A program made the translations under genes and the position numbers. From Pseudomonadota bacterium (lineage in GTDB: Bacteria > Myxococcota_A > Polyangia > GCA-2747355), in assembly GCA_002747355.1 (NCBI GenBank), contig PDPC01000088.1:1-59850 (forward strand): a stretch of DNA of 59,850 nucleotides. The letters are read 5' to 3'. This document shows positions 1 to 8,705 of this stretch, in pieces (position 1 is the stretch's first letter; each line of letters begins with the position of its first letter). The notes beneath the pieces were generated by a model. It was not told where the DNA came from. It was given only the letters and a program-made list of their open reading frames with translations, and did no database searches.

Positions 1-112
1 CAGCGGTTGTTGCTCGTCGGTTGCTTGCTACCAGCAGGCGCCCTTCTCGCTCCTACGCTGTGATTCCGCATCCTTCGCGCAGCTCGGTTTGGTAAGCTGA
101 TCAGCGCTCTAG
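1..112 (+). repeat. Dispersed repeat A, copy A1 (right part)
   Basis: This is the right-hand part of a small dispersed element, cut by the window edge. It matches the complete copy at 48437-48584 and ends with the same terminal sequence GATCAGCGCTCTAG. The first 47 bases are identical to the last 47 bases of the window. No coding potential is seen. It lies upstream of yraN. Confidence 0.85.
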
Positions 113-147
113 AGGGGTAAGTCGTCTGAGAAGAGGGGTAAGTCGTC
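111..147 (+). repeat. Pair of 16-bp direct repeats
   Basis: AGAGGGGTAAGTCGTC occurs at 111-126 and again at 132-147, 21 bp apart, directly after the right end of repeat A1 and about 80 bp before yraN. The spacing of about two helical turns would suit a regulator site, but it could equally be a small duplication at the repeat edge. Confidence 0.6.
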
Positions 148-226
148 CGCTCCTCAGCATGGTCCTCCTGATCATGGCCCGCCTCCCTCCTCCGACCAGG
201 AGGGTCCCTGTATACGGATCCCTTCG

Positions 227-658
227 ATGAACGATGAGCCCGGTTCCCCTGACGACGCCTCGTCGCGAGATGGACCCGTCCCCACCGATCCCAGCCGCAC
301 CGAGCTCGGCCGTCGCGCCGAGCGCCTCGCCGCACAGCTGCTGCTTCGCGAGGGCTACCGTCTCCTCGATCGCAACTATCGGATCCAAAGCGGGGAGATC
401 GATCTGATCGCAGAGGAAGATCAGATCCTCTGCTTTGTCGAGGTCCGATCTCGTCAGAACACCGAGCTCGGCCACCCCCTCGAGACGATCAACCACCGCA
501 AGCGTCGCCGCTTGCTGCGGGCCGCTGACCACTACCTCGCGACCCAGCTCGCCTCCAAACGCCCGCCCTTCACCCGCTTCGACGTGATCTCGGTGGTTTA
601 CGAGCCCAAGCTCGAGGTCCGGCTGGTGCGCGACGCCTTTGATGCCACGCGATACTGA
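227..658 (+). CDS. yraN: YraN/UPF0102 family nuclease-fold protein
   Basis: The 143-residue protein matches the UPF0102/YraN family, small soluble proteins with a restriction-endonuclease-like fold whose role is not firmly established. After about 25 acidic, proline-rich residues the family pattern starts: LGRRAERLAAQLLLREGY, then RNYR, GEIDLIAEE and FVEVRSR. The Asp of GEIDLI and the Glu of FVEVRSR sit where the nuclease-like metal ligands lie. Length and domain order are normal. In many bacteria yraN follows rnhB; here the upstream DNA is a repeat and the window edge, so that link cannot be checked. The start is the first ATG of the frame; an internal start is possible because the N-terminal tail is not conserved. 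Confidence 0.85.
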   Translation: MNDEPGSPDDASSRDGPVPTDPSRTELGRRAERLAAQLLLREGYRLLDRNYRIQSGEIDLIAEEDQILCFVEVRSRQNTELGHPLETINHRKRRRLLRAADHYLATQLASKRPPFTRFDVISVVYEPKLEVRLVRDAFDATRY

Positions 659-825
659 GCGGGCAACCTGAGCGGGCGATACGTGTCCCCTTCGCTTGCC
701 TCCGTCGTCTTCTCGCTTTCAGAGCGCGGGGGAGCGCGCCGAGCTTCGGCCATCGTCAGCACCCAAAAGATGATTTGTCTCGACGCCGCGCAGGGTTGCG
801 GTGTGTTGATCGATGCTAAGCCCTC

Positions 826-853
826 TTGACCTACGGCAGACCCTGTGTAAGAT
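826..853 (+). promoter_or_regulatory. Putative sigma70-type promoter for the glt-like block
   Basis: TTGACC at 826-831 and TAAGAT at 848-853 are separated by 16 bp. The lipoprotein start lies 41 bp after the -10. The same -10 hexamer, TAAGAT, is used by the putative promoter at 8093-8121 inside the block. Confidence 0.5.
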
Positions 854-894
854 GCCGTAGCCTTGAACTGCGTGGAACCCAAGGAGCCCCATTC

Positions 895-1308
895 ATGAGA
901 CGAGTGCTGTCTGTCACCATCGCACCTGTGCTGATGCTCCTGCTGACGGCTCCCCTGGCTGGCTGTCTCGAGGACGATGTCGGCGTGCGGTGTGAGCTGA
1001 AGCTCGCCGATCCCGAAAAACCCACGACGTCGTACAACTTCCAGGCGCTCGATTGTGAGTCCCGCCTCTGCCTCAGCTTCAAAGAGGGCGCAGCTGGGCC
1101 TCGTTGTACGATCCCCTGTGAGAGCGACGACGACTGCCCGTCGGACGAGGTCTCCGGCTGCAAGAAGTTCGTCTGCCGCGTCGGGCTGCTGACCGGCACC
1201 AACAAATGCTGCAAGTTCTGCGTCTGTCGCGTCGACGCGGGCGACACTGACGAAGACGCGAAGACCTGCGCACAACAGGGCATTTCACCCCAATGCCCCA
1301 ACATCTAG
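895..1308 (+). CDS. Cysteine-rich lipoprotein, unknown function
   Basis: The protein has 137 residues. It starts with a lipoprotein signal, charged MRR, a hydrophobic core and the lipobox LAGC, so the mature protein would begin at Cys24 as a lipidated envelope protein. The mature part is rich in Cys (about a dozen), including CESRLC, CTIPCESDDDC and CCKFCVC, suggesting several disulfides in the periplasm or at the surface. I do not recognise a named family; small Cys-rich lipoproteins of this kind are common in Myxococcota. An upstream ATG exists in frame, but AAGGAG at 880-885 fits the start chosen here, and that extension would precede the signal peptide. The stop lies 27 bp before the next start, so it is probably the first gene of the glt-like block. 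Confidence 0.7.
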   Translation: MRRVLSVTIAPVLMLLLTAPLAGCLEDDVGVRCELKLADPEKPTTSYNFQALDCESRLCLSFKEGAAGPRCTIPCESDDDCPSDEVSGCKKFVCRVGLLTGTNKCCKFCVCRVDAGDTDEDAKTCAQQGISPQCPNI

Positions 1309-1334
1309 CGGCCGAACATCTGATGGAGAAGAGC

Positions 1335-2921
1335 ATGTCACGACGTTTCGTCACCAGCCTGCTGTCCACGGTGTTCGCGCTCTCGATCGCGGCGCCGGCC
1401 TCGGCCAAGAAGCCCGACTTCGAGTTCGCGCCGGAGACCATCGAGAAGTCTGGTCCTCCGACCAAGACGATGCAGAAGGCGCTGAAGCTGTATGAGAACA
1501 AGGACTACTACAGCGCCAGCATCGAGCTTCATAAGGTCATCGAAGGCGAGAGCGGCGACTCGGACGCCAACAAGCAGCGCGCCGAGTTCTGGATGGGCAA
1601 GACCCTCTACCACCTCGGCTTCTTCTCGGCCTCGCTGTCGTACTTCGACCGCATCGTGCAGAAGGGCTCGGCCCACCGCTACTACAACGCGACGCTCAAG
1701 TGGCTCGCCTCGCTCAGCCGGCAGCTGCCGGAGTCGGCCGGCATCCTCAAGCGCATCGGAAAGTACGACAAGTCGCAGCTCGAGCAGCCCGCCCTGGCGA
1801 AGGTCAAAGACGAGCTCTTCTACCTGCTGGGCCGCTACCACTACCGCGAGGGCAACTTCAAAGAGGCGATCAGCCTCTTCGGCTCCGTGCCGACCAGCTC
1901 GGTCTTCTACGCCCGGGCCAAGTTCATGGAAGGTATCTCCTACGTCCGCACCTACAAGGCCAAGCCCGCGTCGCGTGCCTTCAAGGCCCTGCTGCGTACC
2001 GCCAAGGAGGCCCCCAAGGCCGCTGAGATCAAGAAGTTCGAGGAGCTGTCCAAGCTCTCGCTGGCGCGCGTGTTTTACTCGGTTGGTCAGTACAAGCTGG
2101 CGATCAAGTACTACGACCTGATCCCCCAGGCCTCGCGCAACTGGCTCCAGTCGCTCTTCGAGGCGAGCTGGGCCCACTTCCAGCGCAACAACTTCTCCAA
2201 GGCGCTGGGCAACATCCACACCTTGAACGCCCCCTACTTCGAAAACGAGTTCTTCCCGGAGTCGCTGATCCTCAAGGCCGTGATCTACTTCCAGAACTGC
2301 CTGTACAAGCAGGCCGAGGCCTCGGTGAAGGAGTTCTACGCGCGCTATCCGGCGATGAAGAAAGAGCTGAACGCGATCATCAAGGGCCATAAGGACCCGG
2401 CCGACTTCTACGAGTACACGATCAAGATCCGTAAGCGCGAGGCCAACCTCCCGCCGGAGATCGGTCGTTATGCCCGCAGCGTGCTCCGCGACAAGGTCCT
2501 CTCCAAGACCTTCAAGTACGTCGAGGAGCTCGATCGCGAGCTGAAGCAGGTGCAGAACGCCGACCCGGCTTGGAAGGCCACCGCCATTGCGGGCGTCGTG
2601 CTCACCGACCTCACGCTGCAGAAATCGCTCGCGCAGAACTCCGCTGGTGACCTGGCCCAGCGCCGCATCAAGCGGCTCGTCAGCGAGATCAACGAGCTGC
2701 AGAAGCAGGCGATCAAGGTCGAGTACGAGATCATCAACGGCCAGAAGAACAAGATCTCGGCCGAGATGCGCAAAGAGCAGCAGGCCGCCGCCCGCCAGGC
2801 CACCGGCACCGGCCACATCAGTCCCGACGACGAGCACCTCTACTGGCCCTTCGACGGTCAGTATTGGCGTGACGAGCTCGGCTATTACCGCGTGAAGCTC
2901 AAAAACCAGTGCGGTCGCTAG
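1335..2921 (+). CDS. Periplasmic TPR protein, possibly GltC-like
   Basis: This 528-residue protein starts with a clear Sec signal peptide (MSRRFVTSLL, then a core ending APASA-KK). The rest is helical with TPR-like units between about residues 45 and 380, such as KALKLYENKDYYSASIELHK and GRYHYREGNFKEAISLFG. A charged, Glu/Lys/Gln-rich helical stretch follows at about 440-500. It precedes a GltD-like gene and is co-directional with it. In Myxococcus the periplasmic TPR protein GltC works with GltD and GltE, so a GltC-like role is plausible, but this rests on context and architecture only. Two upstream in-frame ATGs exist; this start puts the signal peptide at the N-terminus and follows GGAGAAGAG. 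Confidence 0.7.
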   Translation: MSRRFVTSLLSTVFALSIAAPASAKKPDFEFAPETIEKSGPPTKTMQKALKLYENKDYYSASIELHKVIEGESGDSDANKQRAEFWMGKTLYHLGFFSASLSYFDRIVQKGSAHRYYNATLKWLASLSRQLPESAGILKRIGKYDKSQLEQPALAKVKDELFYLLGRYHYREGNFKEAISLFGSVPTSSVFYARAKFMEGISYVRTYKAKPASRAFKALLRTAKEAPKAAEIKKFEELSKLSLARVFYSVGQYKLAIKYYDLIPQASRNWLQSLFEASWAHFQRNNFSKALGNIHTLNAPYFENEFFPESLILKAVIYFQNCLYKQAEASVKEFYARYPAMKKELNAIIKGHKDPADFYEYTIKIRKREANLPPEIGRYARSVLRDKVLSKTFKYVEELDRELKQVQNADPAWKATAIAGVVLTDLTLQKSLAQNSAGDLAQRRIKRLVSEINELQKQAIKVEYEIINGQKNKISAEMRKEQQAAARQATGTGHISPDDEHLYWPFDGQYWRDELGYYRVKLKNQCGR

Positions 2922-2954
2922 CTCTGATCATCGGCAAGCCATCGTTCTCTTCGC

Positions 2955-2983
2955 TAGCGGCGGGCTGCTTCAGTCCGCCGCTA
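2955..2983 (+). terminator. Hairpin between the GltC-like gene and gltD
   Basis: TAGCGGCGG (2955-2963) pairs perfectly with CCGCCGCTA (2975-2983) over an 11-base loop and is followed by a weak T-rich stretch (tgtgttt). It could be a partial terminator or an mRNA end that sets the ratio of the two proteins. The weak T-tract makes full termination uncertain. Confidence 0.45.
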
Positions 2984-3122
2984 TGTGTTTGGAGAGGACG
3001 CGGTGATGACAAGAAGATGACAACTTTTTGCCCGTTGATGACATGACGTTTCGCGATCTGAGCTAGACCTTCACTATCAGACACGATCCGTATCCAGAAC
3101 ACAGCCAGCCAAAGAGGGAGAG

Positions 3123-6100
3123 ATGACCAAGCGCTTGATTGAATGCCTGCGCGGCGCGGCGCTGCTGTCCGCGGCGGGATGCCTGGTGCTCGCGGCCAGC
3201 CCCGCCGAAGCAGCCCGCTACAAGAAGTCCGAGGTCAAGGTCGAGGCGACGCAGACTCACCTGACCAAGGTTCCAAAGAAGACCGACGCCGATCAGAGCG
3301 CGGCCAAGAAACGTCGCGAACGTCAGCCGAAGGTCTCTGGCGAGGCCTTCCGCTCGCAGATGAAGGCCAAGGTCTCCAAGCTGACCGACATCGCGATCAA
3401 GACGCTCAACCGGCTGATCCGCATCACCCCCGAAGACGACCCGGAGAAGCCCGACTTCTACTTCCGCCTCGCGGAGCATTATCGCGATAAGAAGGTGCAG
3501 TACAACTTCTCCGCGCGCGAGCTCGACGAGCAGATCTTCCAAGAGCCCGACGCCTCCCGCAAGGCGCTACTGAAGAAGCGCCAGAAGCTCTACGAGAGGT
3601 ACGAGAAGCAGTGGATGCTCGGCGCGATCAAGCTCTACCTAAACATCGCCACCAAGCCCTCCTACGCCAAGTACAAGCGCATGGATGAGGTCCTCTTCAA
3701 TGTGGCCGACATGCTCAAGCAGGCTAAGCGCCATGACAAGGCCCGCATCTTCTTCCGCAAGCTGATCCGCAACTACCCGCAGTCGAAGTACATCCCGGAC
3801 GCCTACCTCTCCTTCGCCGAGTTCTATTTCAACAACAACGAGGTCGATAAGGCGCTGAAGCTCTATCAGCGGGTGGGCAAGTACCCGGACTCTCCAATCT
3901 ACGGCTACGCGATCTACAAGCAGGGTTGGTGCTGGCTCAACCTCAAAGATCCGCGCAAGGCCCTCGAGATGTTCGTCAGCGTGATCAAGAACGCCAAGAA
4001 ATGGGCGGGCACCAAGAAGGGTAAGATCATCCTGGTCAAGGAGGCCAAGAAGGACTCGGTCAAGGCCTACGCTCAGGTTGGCACCCCGGACCGCGCTTGG
4101 AACTTCTTCAAGCGCATCGGCGGCAGCTACGCGATGACGATGCTCGAGCGGCTGGCCAACATCTATTACGACCAGGGCAAGTTCTCGAACTCGACGAAGG
4201 TCTTCCGGGAGCTGATGCGGCTCAACCCAAAGAGCAAGAAGCTCTGCGATTGGCAGTACCGGGTGATGCGCGCCACCCTCTCGGGCGGCAACAAGCAAGA
4301 GCAGGTCGTCGAGAGCCGCCGCCTGGCGGCGGTCTTTCACCTGATGAAGAAGCGCGGCAACCTCAAGAAGTCGCGTCTGGCCGAGTGCCGCGGCAACGCC
4401 TCCGGGGTGCTCCGCGAGCTCGCGACCACCTGGCACCGCGAGGCCCAGAAGACCCAAAACCAGGCGACCTACGCCCTGGCTCAGATGCTCTACAAAGAGT
4501 ACCTCGATAACTTCCCGAACGTCTCCGACGCCTACGTGATGTCCTTCTACTACGCCGAGCTGCTCTTCAAGCTCGAGAAGTGGCAGCAGGCCGCCAACGC
4601 CTACACCGGCGTGGTCAAGATGAAGGCCGGCGGGAAGTACCTCAAAGAGGCCGCCTACGCCGCTGTGATCTCCTGGAAGAACGCGCTCAACGTGCAGGAA
4701 GAGGTCAAAGACACCAAGCGGACCAAGCGCGCCCGGCGGCGCAAGGGCAGAAAGGGCAAAAAGGGCAAGAAGAAGGAGCCGCAGTTCAAGCCGCGCAAGA
4801 TCGGGGAAAACCAGCGCAAGATGATGGCCGCCTTCGACACCTATTTGAAGTATGTGCCCAAGGCCAAAGAGCGCATCACCATCATGTACCGCAAGGCGCG
4901 CATCTACTACGAGTACAACCACTTCGTCCGCGCCTCGAAGATGTTCGCCCAGATCGCGACGCAGTACCCCACCCACCAGCTCGCGACCTACGCGGCCAAC
5001 CTGCTGCTCGACTGCTTGAACATCCTCAAGCGCTACGAGGAGCTCGAGCAGTGGGTCCACAAGCTGCTCAAGATCAAACCGCTGGCGCAGGGCGAGCTCC
5101 TCGCCAACCTGCAGGTCCTCGAGCGCGACATCGCCAGAAAGAAGCTCGAGCAGTACCGGGCGATGGGACGCTACCGCGAAGCCGCCGAGGGCTTCGCCAA
5201 GCTGGCCAACCGCTTCCCCGATGACGAGCATTGGGCCGAGCTGGCGTACAACGCGGCGATCAACTTCGAGGCGGCGAAGCTGATCGGTCAGGCGATCGCG
5301 ATCCGCAACGCGTTGATCCGGATCAAGCTCAACGACAAGAAAGACAGAGAGGGCCGCATCCTCGCCCAGAAGGCGATGTACCAGGTGGGCGGCAACTATC
5401 ACGCGCTGGCTTGGTATAGCCGCGCCGCCGATTACTACGAGCGCTTCGCCAAGGCGTTCCCCGGCGAGAAGGCGGCCCCCGACGCGCTGAAGAACGCGAT
5501 CATCTTCCGCCTCGGTCGCGCCGAATACCAGAAGGCCAAAGACAACGTGACCTTCTTCGCCAAGACCTACGGCAAAGACCGTAAGTATAAGTTTCGCGCC
5601 GCCAGCGCCGTGTTCTCCCTTGGCGTGGTCTACGACAACAAGGGCGACAAGGACACGATGGCGAAGTTTTACAAGATGTACCTCAAGAAGTGGGGTCGCT
5701 ACGGCGGCAAGGATCGGCAGATCCTGGCCCACGTGCGCATCGGCCGCGCGCTCTGGGAGAAATCCTGCAAGGTCCGCGGTGTCGACGGCGCTTGCATCAA
5801 GCAGAAGCGCGTCCGCTCCAAGCGAAAGATCAAGAAGCGTCGGCGTCGCGGTCGCAAGAAGACCATCGAGCTGCGCAAGCAATGCGGTCCCGAGACCAAG
5901 ACCAAGATCACCGTCTTCAAGCGCGACAAGCGCCTAACCGCGCAGGCCCTGAAGCACTTCAAGTCGGCGCTGCGCCTGTCGCGTCGCGCCAAGATCAAGG
6001 GCGCCAACAAAGAAGAGATCGCGCGCCGTAAGTCGGGTATGAAGTTCGCCGTCGCTGAGGCGATCTTCTTCCAGGCCGAGCGTCTCTTCGAGCGTTTCCT

Positions 6101-6650
6101 CGAGGTGAAGTTCCCCAAGGGCCTCGACTTCTCCGACAAGAACAAAAAGAAGAAAAAGAAGTCGATGCAGAAGTTTTCCAAGTACCTCCAGGAGAAGGGC
6201 AAGCTGCTCAACCAGGCGCGCAAGGCCTACCAAGAGGTGATCAAGACCAAGGTGCCCCATTGGGCCATCGCCGGCGCGGCGCGCATCGGGCAGCTCTACC
6301 AGCAGTTCGCCGACGCGCTCTACACGGCGCCGGTGCCCAAGCCGCCGATCCCGAAGTCGCTACGGACGCGCGACCAGAAAGAAGAGTTCGTGATGACCTT
6401 CACCGACTCCTACTGCGACACCCTCGAGGACAAGGCCCGCCCGCTGGAGAAGAAGGCGATCCAGGGCCTCTCGGTCTGCCTCAACAAGTCGACGCAGGTC
6501 TCCTGGTACAACAACTGGTCGCGCCTCTGTGAGAAGGAGCTCAACCAGATCAAGCCGGCCGAGTACCCGCTGGCGACCGAGATCCGGGCCGAGCCCGGCT
6601 ACCTGAACCTGCGCCCGGCTCAGAGCTACCTCGTCACGGCGATCAAATAA
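3123..6650 (+). CDS. gltD: GltD/AgmU-like periplasmic TPR protein
   Basis: The 1175-residue protein starts with a signal peptide (about residues 1-31, ending SPAEA-ARY) and then carries many TPR-type helix pairs, for example around residues 110-330 and 590-800. AgmU/GltD of Myxococcus, a TPR protein of about 1200 residues, has the same design and is followed by gltE, gltF and gltG, as here. It is a periplasmic scaffold linking the inner-membrane and outer-membrane parts of the Glt machinery. Odd points are three very basic stretches: KRTKRARRRKGRKGKKGKKK near residue 535, a second near 895-925 and a poly-Lys run near 1010. They look like unstructured loops between TPR blocks and might contact peptidoglycan or anionic polymers. 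The SD is GAGGGAGAG just before the ATG. The gltE start is 14 bp after the stop. Confidence 0.75.
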   Translation: MTKRLIECLRGAALLSAAGCLVLAASPAEAARYKKSEVKVEATQTHLTKVPKKTDADQSAAKKRRERQPKVSGEAFRSQMKAKVSKLTDIAIKTLNRLIRITPEDDPEKPDFYFRLAEHYRDKKVQYNFSARELDEQIFQEPDASRKALLKKRQKLYERYEKQWMLGAIKLYLNIATKPSYAKYKRMDEVLFNVADMLKQAKRHDKARIFFRKLIRNYPQSKYIPDAYLSFAEFYFNNNEVDKALKLYQRVGKYPDSPIYGYAIYKQGWCWLNLKDPRKALEMFVSVIKNAKKWAGTKKGKIILVKEAKKDSVKAYAQVGTPDRAWNFFKRIGGSYAMTMLERLANIYYDQGKFSNSTKVFRELMRLNPKSKKLCDWQYRVMRATLSGGNKQEQVVESRRLAAVFHLMKKRGNLKKSRLAECRGNASGVLRELATTWHREAQKTQNQATYALAQMLYKEYLDNFPNVSDAYVMSFYYAELLFKLEKWQQAANAYTGVVKMKAGGKYLKEAAYAAVISWKNALNVQEEVKDTKRTKRARRRKGRKGKKGKKKEPQFKPRKIGENQRKMMAAFDTYLKYVPKAKERITIMYRKARIYYEYNHFVRASKMFAQIATQYPTHQLATYAANLLLDCLNILKRYEELEQWVHKLLKIKPLAQGELLANLQVLERDIARKKLEQYRAMGRYREAAEGFAKLANRFPDDEHWAELAYNAAINFEAAKLIGQAIAIRNALIRIKLNDKKDREGRILAQKAMYQVGGNYHALAWYSRAADYYERFAKAFPGEKAAPDALKNAIIFRLGRAEYQKAKDNVTFFAKTYGKDRKYKFRAASAVFSLGVVYDNKGDKDTMAKFYKMYLKKWGRYGGKDRQILAHVRIGRALWEKSCKVRGVDGACIKQKRVRSKRKIKKRRRRGRKKTIELRKQCGPETKTKITVFKRDKRLTAQALKHFKSALRLSRRAKIKGANKEEIARRKSGMKFAVAEAIFFQAERLFERFLEVKFPKGLDFSDKNKKKKKKSMQKFSKYLQEKGKLLNQARKAYQEVIKTKVPHWAIAGAARIGQLYQQFADALYTAPVPKPPIPKSLRTRDQKEEFVMTFTDSYCDTLEDKARPLEKKAIQGLSVCLNKSTQVSWYNNWSRLCEKELNQIKPAEYPLATEIRAEPGYLNLRPAQSYLVTAIK

Positions 6651-6664
6651 GGAGCGGCGAGACC

Positions 6665-8065
6665 ATGAACACCACCAGAAACCGAAGCATCATGGGTGGC
6701 GCGCTGCTCGCCGGGGCCTTCGCCCTCGCGCTCTCCGCTTGTGGCGGCACGCCGAAAGAGACCAAGAACCCCAAAGACGTCAAGGCCGCCGGTGGCGGCG
6801 GCCAAAAGGATGAGGGCGGCAAGGCCAGCACCACGGGCGTCGTCGGCACCGTGCCGGTCAAGCCGAAGCGCAAGATCGCCGCCGACGCCAAGGCCGAGTT
6901 CAAGAAGCTGGTCAAGCGTTACCTCGACGCCGCCAAGGGCGGCAAACACCTCCCCAAGGCGGTCTGCGACGACCTGGCGAGCGCCTTCGGCGATCTCTAC
7001 GCGCAGGCGCCCAAGCTCATCGAGGCCAAGTTCAACCAGGGCGCTGCGCTGATGCAATGTGGGCAGATCAAGAAGGCTGAGGCGGTCTTTCGCGAGCTGT
7101 TGCAGAAGCATCCCAGGCACGGCGCGGCGCTGAGCAACCTGGGTATGATCGCCTACAACCGCGGTCAGACCTCGACGGCGATCGACTTTTTCCAGAAAGC
7201 GGCAGCCGCGAAGGCCTCCGGCGGTTACGCGAACCTGGCGATGCTCGACCGCGACAAGGCGCTCAACGGTGACACCCGCGCGCTGAGAGAGGCGGTCGAC
7301 AACATCCACCGCGCTCTCGCGGTCGACTCGAGCAACATCGGTGCCTACGAGATGTTGGCCACGGTGATCTACGACCACGCCAAGAGCAGGTCGCAGCTCG
7401 ACATCGCGCGCCTGATCATCGTTCAGGCGCTAAAGCTCGATCCCAAGCATGCTCCGCTCTACAACCTGCAGGGTCTGGTGCTGCTGAAGATGAACGAGGT
7501 GACCCGTGCCCTCAAGCAGTTCCGGCAAGCCGTCGCGATCGACCCTTCGCTGATCGAGTCGCATATGAACATCGGCGCCATCACCCTGAGCTTCCGTGAC
7601 TACGGGAACGCCGAGCGTGCCTTCAAGACCGTGCTGAGCTCTGAGAAGGCGACGCAGAAGATGAAGATCGACGCTACCGTCGGCCTGGGCGTCGCCTACC
7701 GCGGTCAGCGCAAGTTCAAAGCGGCGCTCGCCGAGTACGAGAAGGCGCAGCAGCTGGCCCCCGGTAACCAGGGCATCGCCTACAACATCGGGATCTTGAT
7801 CCAGGATTATATGTTCGACGCCTCCAACCCGGACGCCGCGATCGCCACCTTGGAGCGGGCCAAGGGGTATCTGCAGAAGTACGCCGACGCCCAGCATGGC
7901 AAGCGGCGGAAGGATGTGCTCCGCCGGCTGAAGAATATTCGCCAGATGGTGCCGTTGCTGCGCGAGCAGAAGAAGATGATGGCAGAGATGAAGACGATGC
8001 AGGCGGGGGCCAAGACAACCCCAACGCCCGCTTCGAAGGCCCCGAAGCAGAAGGTGACGAAATAA
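6665..8065 (+). CDS. gltE: GltE/AglT-like TPR lipoprotein
   Basis: The 466-residue protein has a lipoprotein signal with lipobox LSAC (Cys at about residue 26), a Gly/Lys/Thr-rich linker to about residue 75 and then about ten TPR units to residue 410, with typical patterns such as AALSNLGMIAYNRGQTSTAI and APLYNLQGLVLLKMNEVTRA. The tail is Lys- and Pro-rich. GltE/AglT of Myxococcus is a TPR protein of the Glt complex; gene order and architecture agree. The SD AAGGAG overlaps the gltD stop, indicating translational coupling. Other TPR lipoproteins could look alike, so the assignment depends mainly on the order D-E-F-G. Confidence 0.75.
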   Translation: MNTTRNRSIMGGALLAGAFALALSACGGTPKETKNPKDVKAAGGGGQKDEGGKASTTGVVGTVPVKPKRKIAADAKAEFKKLVKRYLDAAKGGKHLPKAVCDDLASAFGDLYAQAPKLIEAKFNQGAALMQCGQIKKAEAVFRELLQKHPRHGAALSNLGMIAYNRGQTSTAIDFFQKAAAAKASGGYANLAMLDRDKALNGDTRALREAVDNIHRALAVDSSNIGAYEMLATVIYDHAKSRSQLDIARLIIVQALKLDPKHAPLYNLQGLVLLKMNEVTRALKQFRQAVAIDPSLIESHMNIGAITLSFRDYGNAERAFKTVLSSEKATQKMKIDATVGLGVAYRGQRKFKAALAEYEKAQQLAPGNQGIAYNIGILIQDYMFDASNPDAAIATLERAKGYLQKYADAQHGKRRKDVLRRLKNIRQMVPLLREQKKMMAEMKTMQAGAKTTPTPASKAPKQKVTK

Positions 8066-8092
8066 TCTTTGATTTCAATGACTTAGGGTTCG

Positions 8093-8121
8093 TTTACAGA
8101 AAAAACGCGTTTTGCTAAGAT
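8093..8121 (+). promoter_or_regulatory. Putative promoter of gltF-gltG
   Basis: TTTACA (8093-8098) and TAAGAT (8116-8121) are separated by exactly 17 bp, in an A/T-rich patch that stands out from the surrounding G+C-rich DNA. It lies 28 bp after the gltE stop and 135 bp before the gltF start, so gltF and gltG may be transcribed separately from gltD-gltE. Confidence 0.55.
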
Positions 8122-8256
8122 TTCGCGGAACTCACGGCCATGGTGAGTGTCCGAAGAGCGCAGGCCAGCCGGCCGTTCGACAAGAGCTTGGATCCGACAT
8201 CGACGCGGGATCCAAGCCGAGTGAGGACGGTCGGCCTTGGCATAGGAAGAGAGACG

Positions 8257-8526
8257 ATGCTTCGAAAACTCGCAGCGGTTCTGATGCTCGGTGCCTTCCT
8301 CGTCACGGTGGGCTACGCCGCAAGCGCCTGGGCGCAGGGTGCCTCGCCGGCGGTCAAGTACAAAAAGAAGACGGTCTACGACTTCGACGATGACGTGGTC
8401 GAAGGCGAGCTGCAGCGGCCAGATGGCGAGTACATTGATACTCGCAAGCAGGCCAAGCACTCCACCTTGATCAAGATCCGGGAGAACTTCATCCCGGAGA
8501 TGCTCAAGTCGGCCGAGAACATCTGA
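8257..8526 (+). CDS. gltF: GltF-like small secreted protein
   Basis: This 89-residue protein has a signal peptide (MLRKLAAVLMLGAF core, cleavage probably after AWA near residue 26). The mature part is short and charged, about 63 residues, with the pattern KKKTVYDFDDDVVEGELQRP, then DGEYIDTRKQAKHS and LIKIRENFIPEML. I recognise this pattern from small proteins next to AgmX/PglI-type genes in Myxococcota; GltF occupies this place in Myxococcus. Its molecular role is unknown to me; it should act in the periplasm with GltD, GltE and GltG. A longer in-frame extension to 8140 is possible, but GGAAGAGAGACG before this ATG and the signal peptide fix the start. It is followed by a row of hairpins before gltG. 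Confidence 0.7.
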   Translation: MLRKLAAVLMLGAFLVTVGYAASAWAQGASPAVKYKKKTVYDFDDDVVEGELQRPDGEYIDTRKQAKHSTLIKIRENFIPEMLKSAENI

Positions 8527-8529
8527 CGG

Positions 8530-8649
8530 CAGACGGTGTCTACCGTCTGAGTCCGACTCGATATCGACAAAGGGGCAAAGCCCCGAACCTCTCGCCTTGA
8601 GACGCTTTGTCTTGAGGTGCTGAGGGCACCCTCGCCACGGGTGGCGAGG
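8530..8649 (+). other. Array of four stem-loops between gltF and gltG
   Basis: Four hairpins follow each other within 120 bases: CAGACGGT/ACCGTCTG (8530-8537 with 8542-8549), GGGGC/GCCCC (8572-8576 with 8580-8584), GGTGC/GCACC (8616-8620 with 8626-8630) and CCTCGCCAC/GTGGCGAGG (8630-8638 with 8641-8649). None has a T-tract. They may protect or process the mRNA, or be a structured RNA. Confidence 0.6.
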
Positions 8650-8705
8650 ACCAGGGTAGTCTACGCACGCTCGTTGCCGGAAGACGACGAGCAAGAAGGA
8701 TGACC

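Noticed and set aside
3639-5882. Long minus-strand open frame opposite the GltD-like gene
   Set aside because: It is the mirror of a G+C-rich coding gene. It is rich in Leu, Val, Gly and Asp with no signal or family motif. The plus strand has a signal peptide, SD and TPR pattern.
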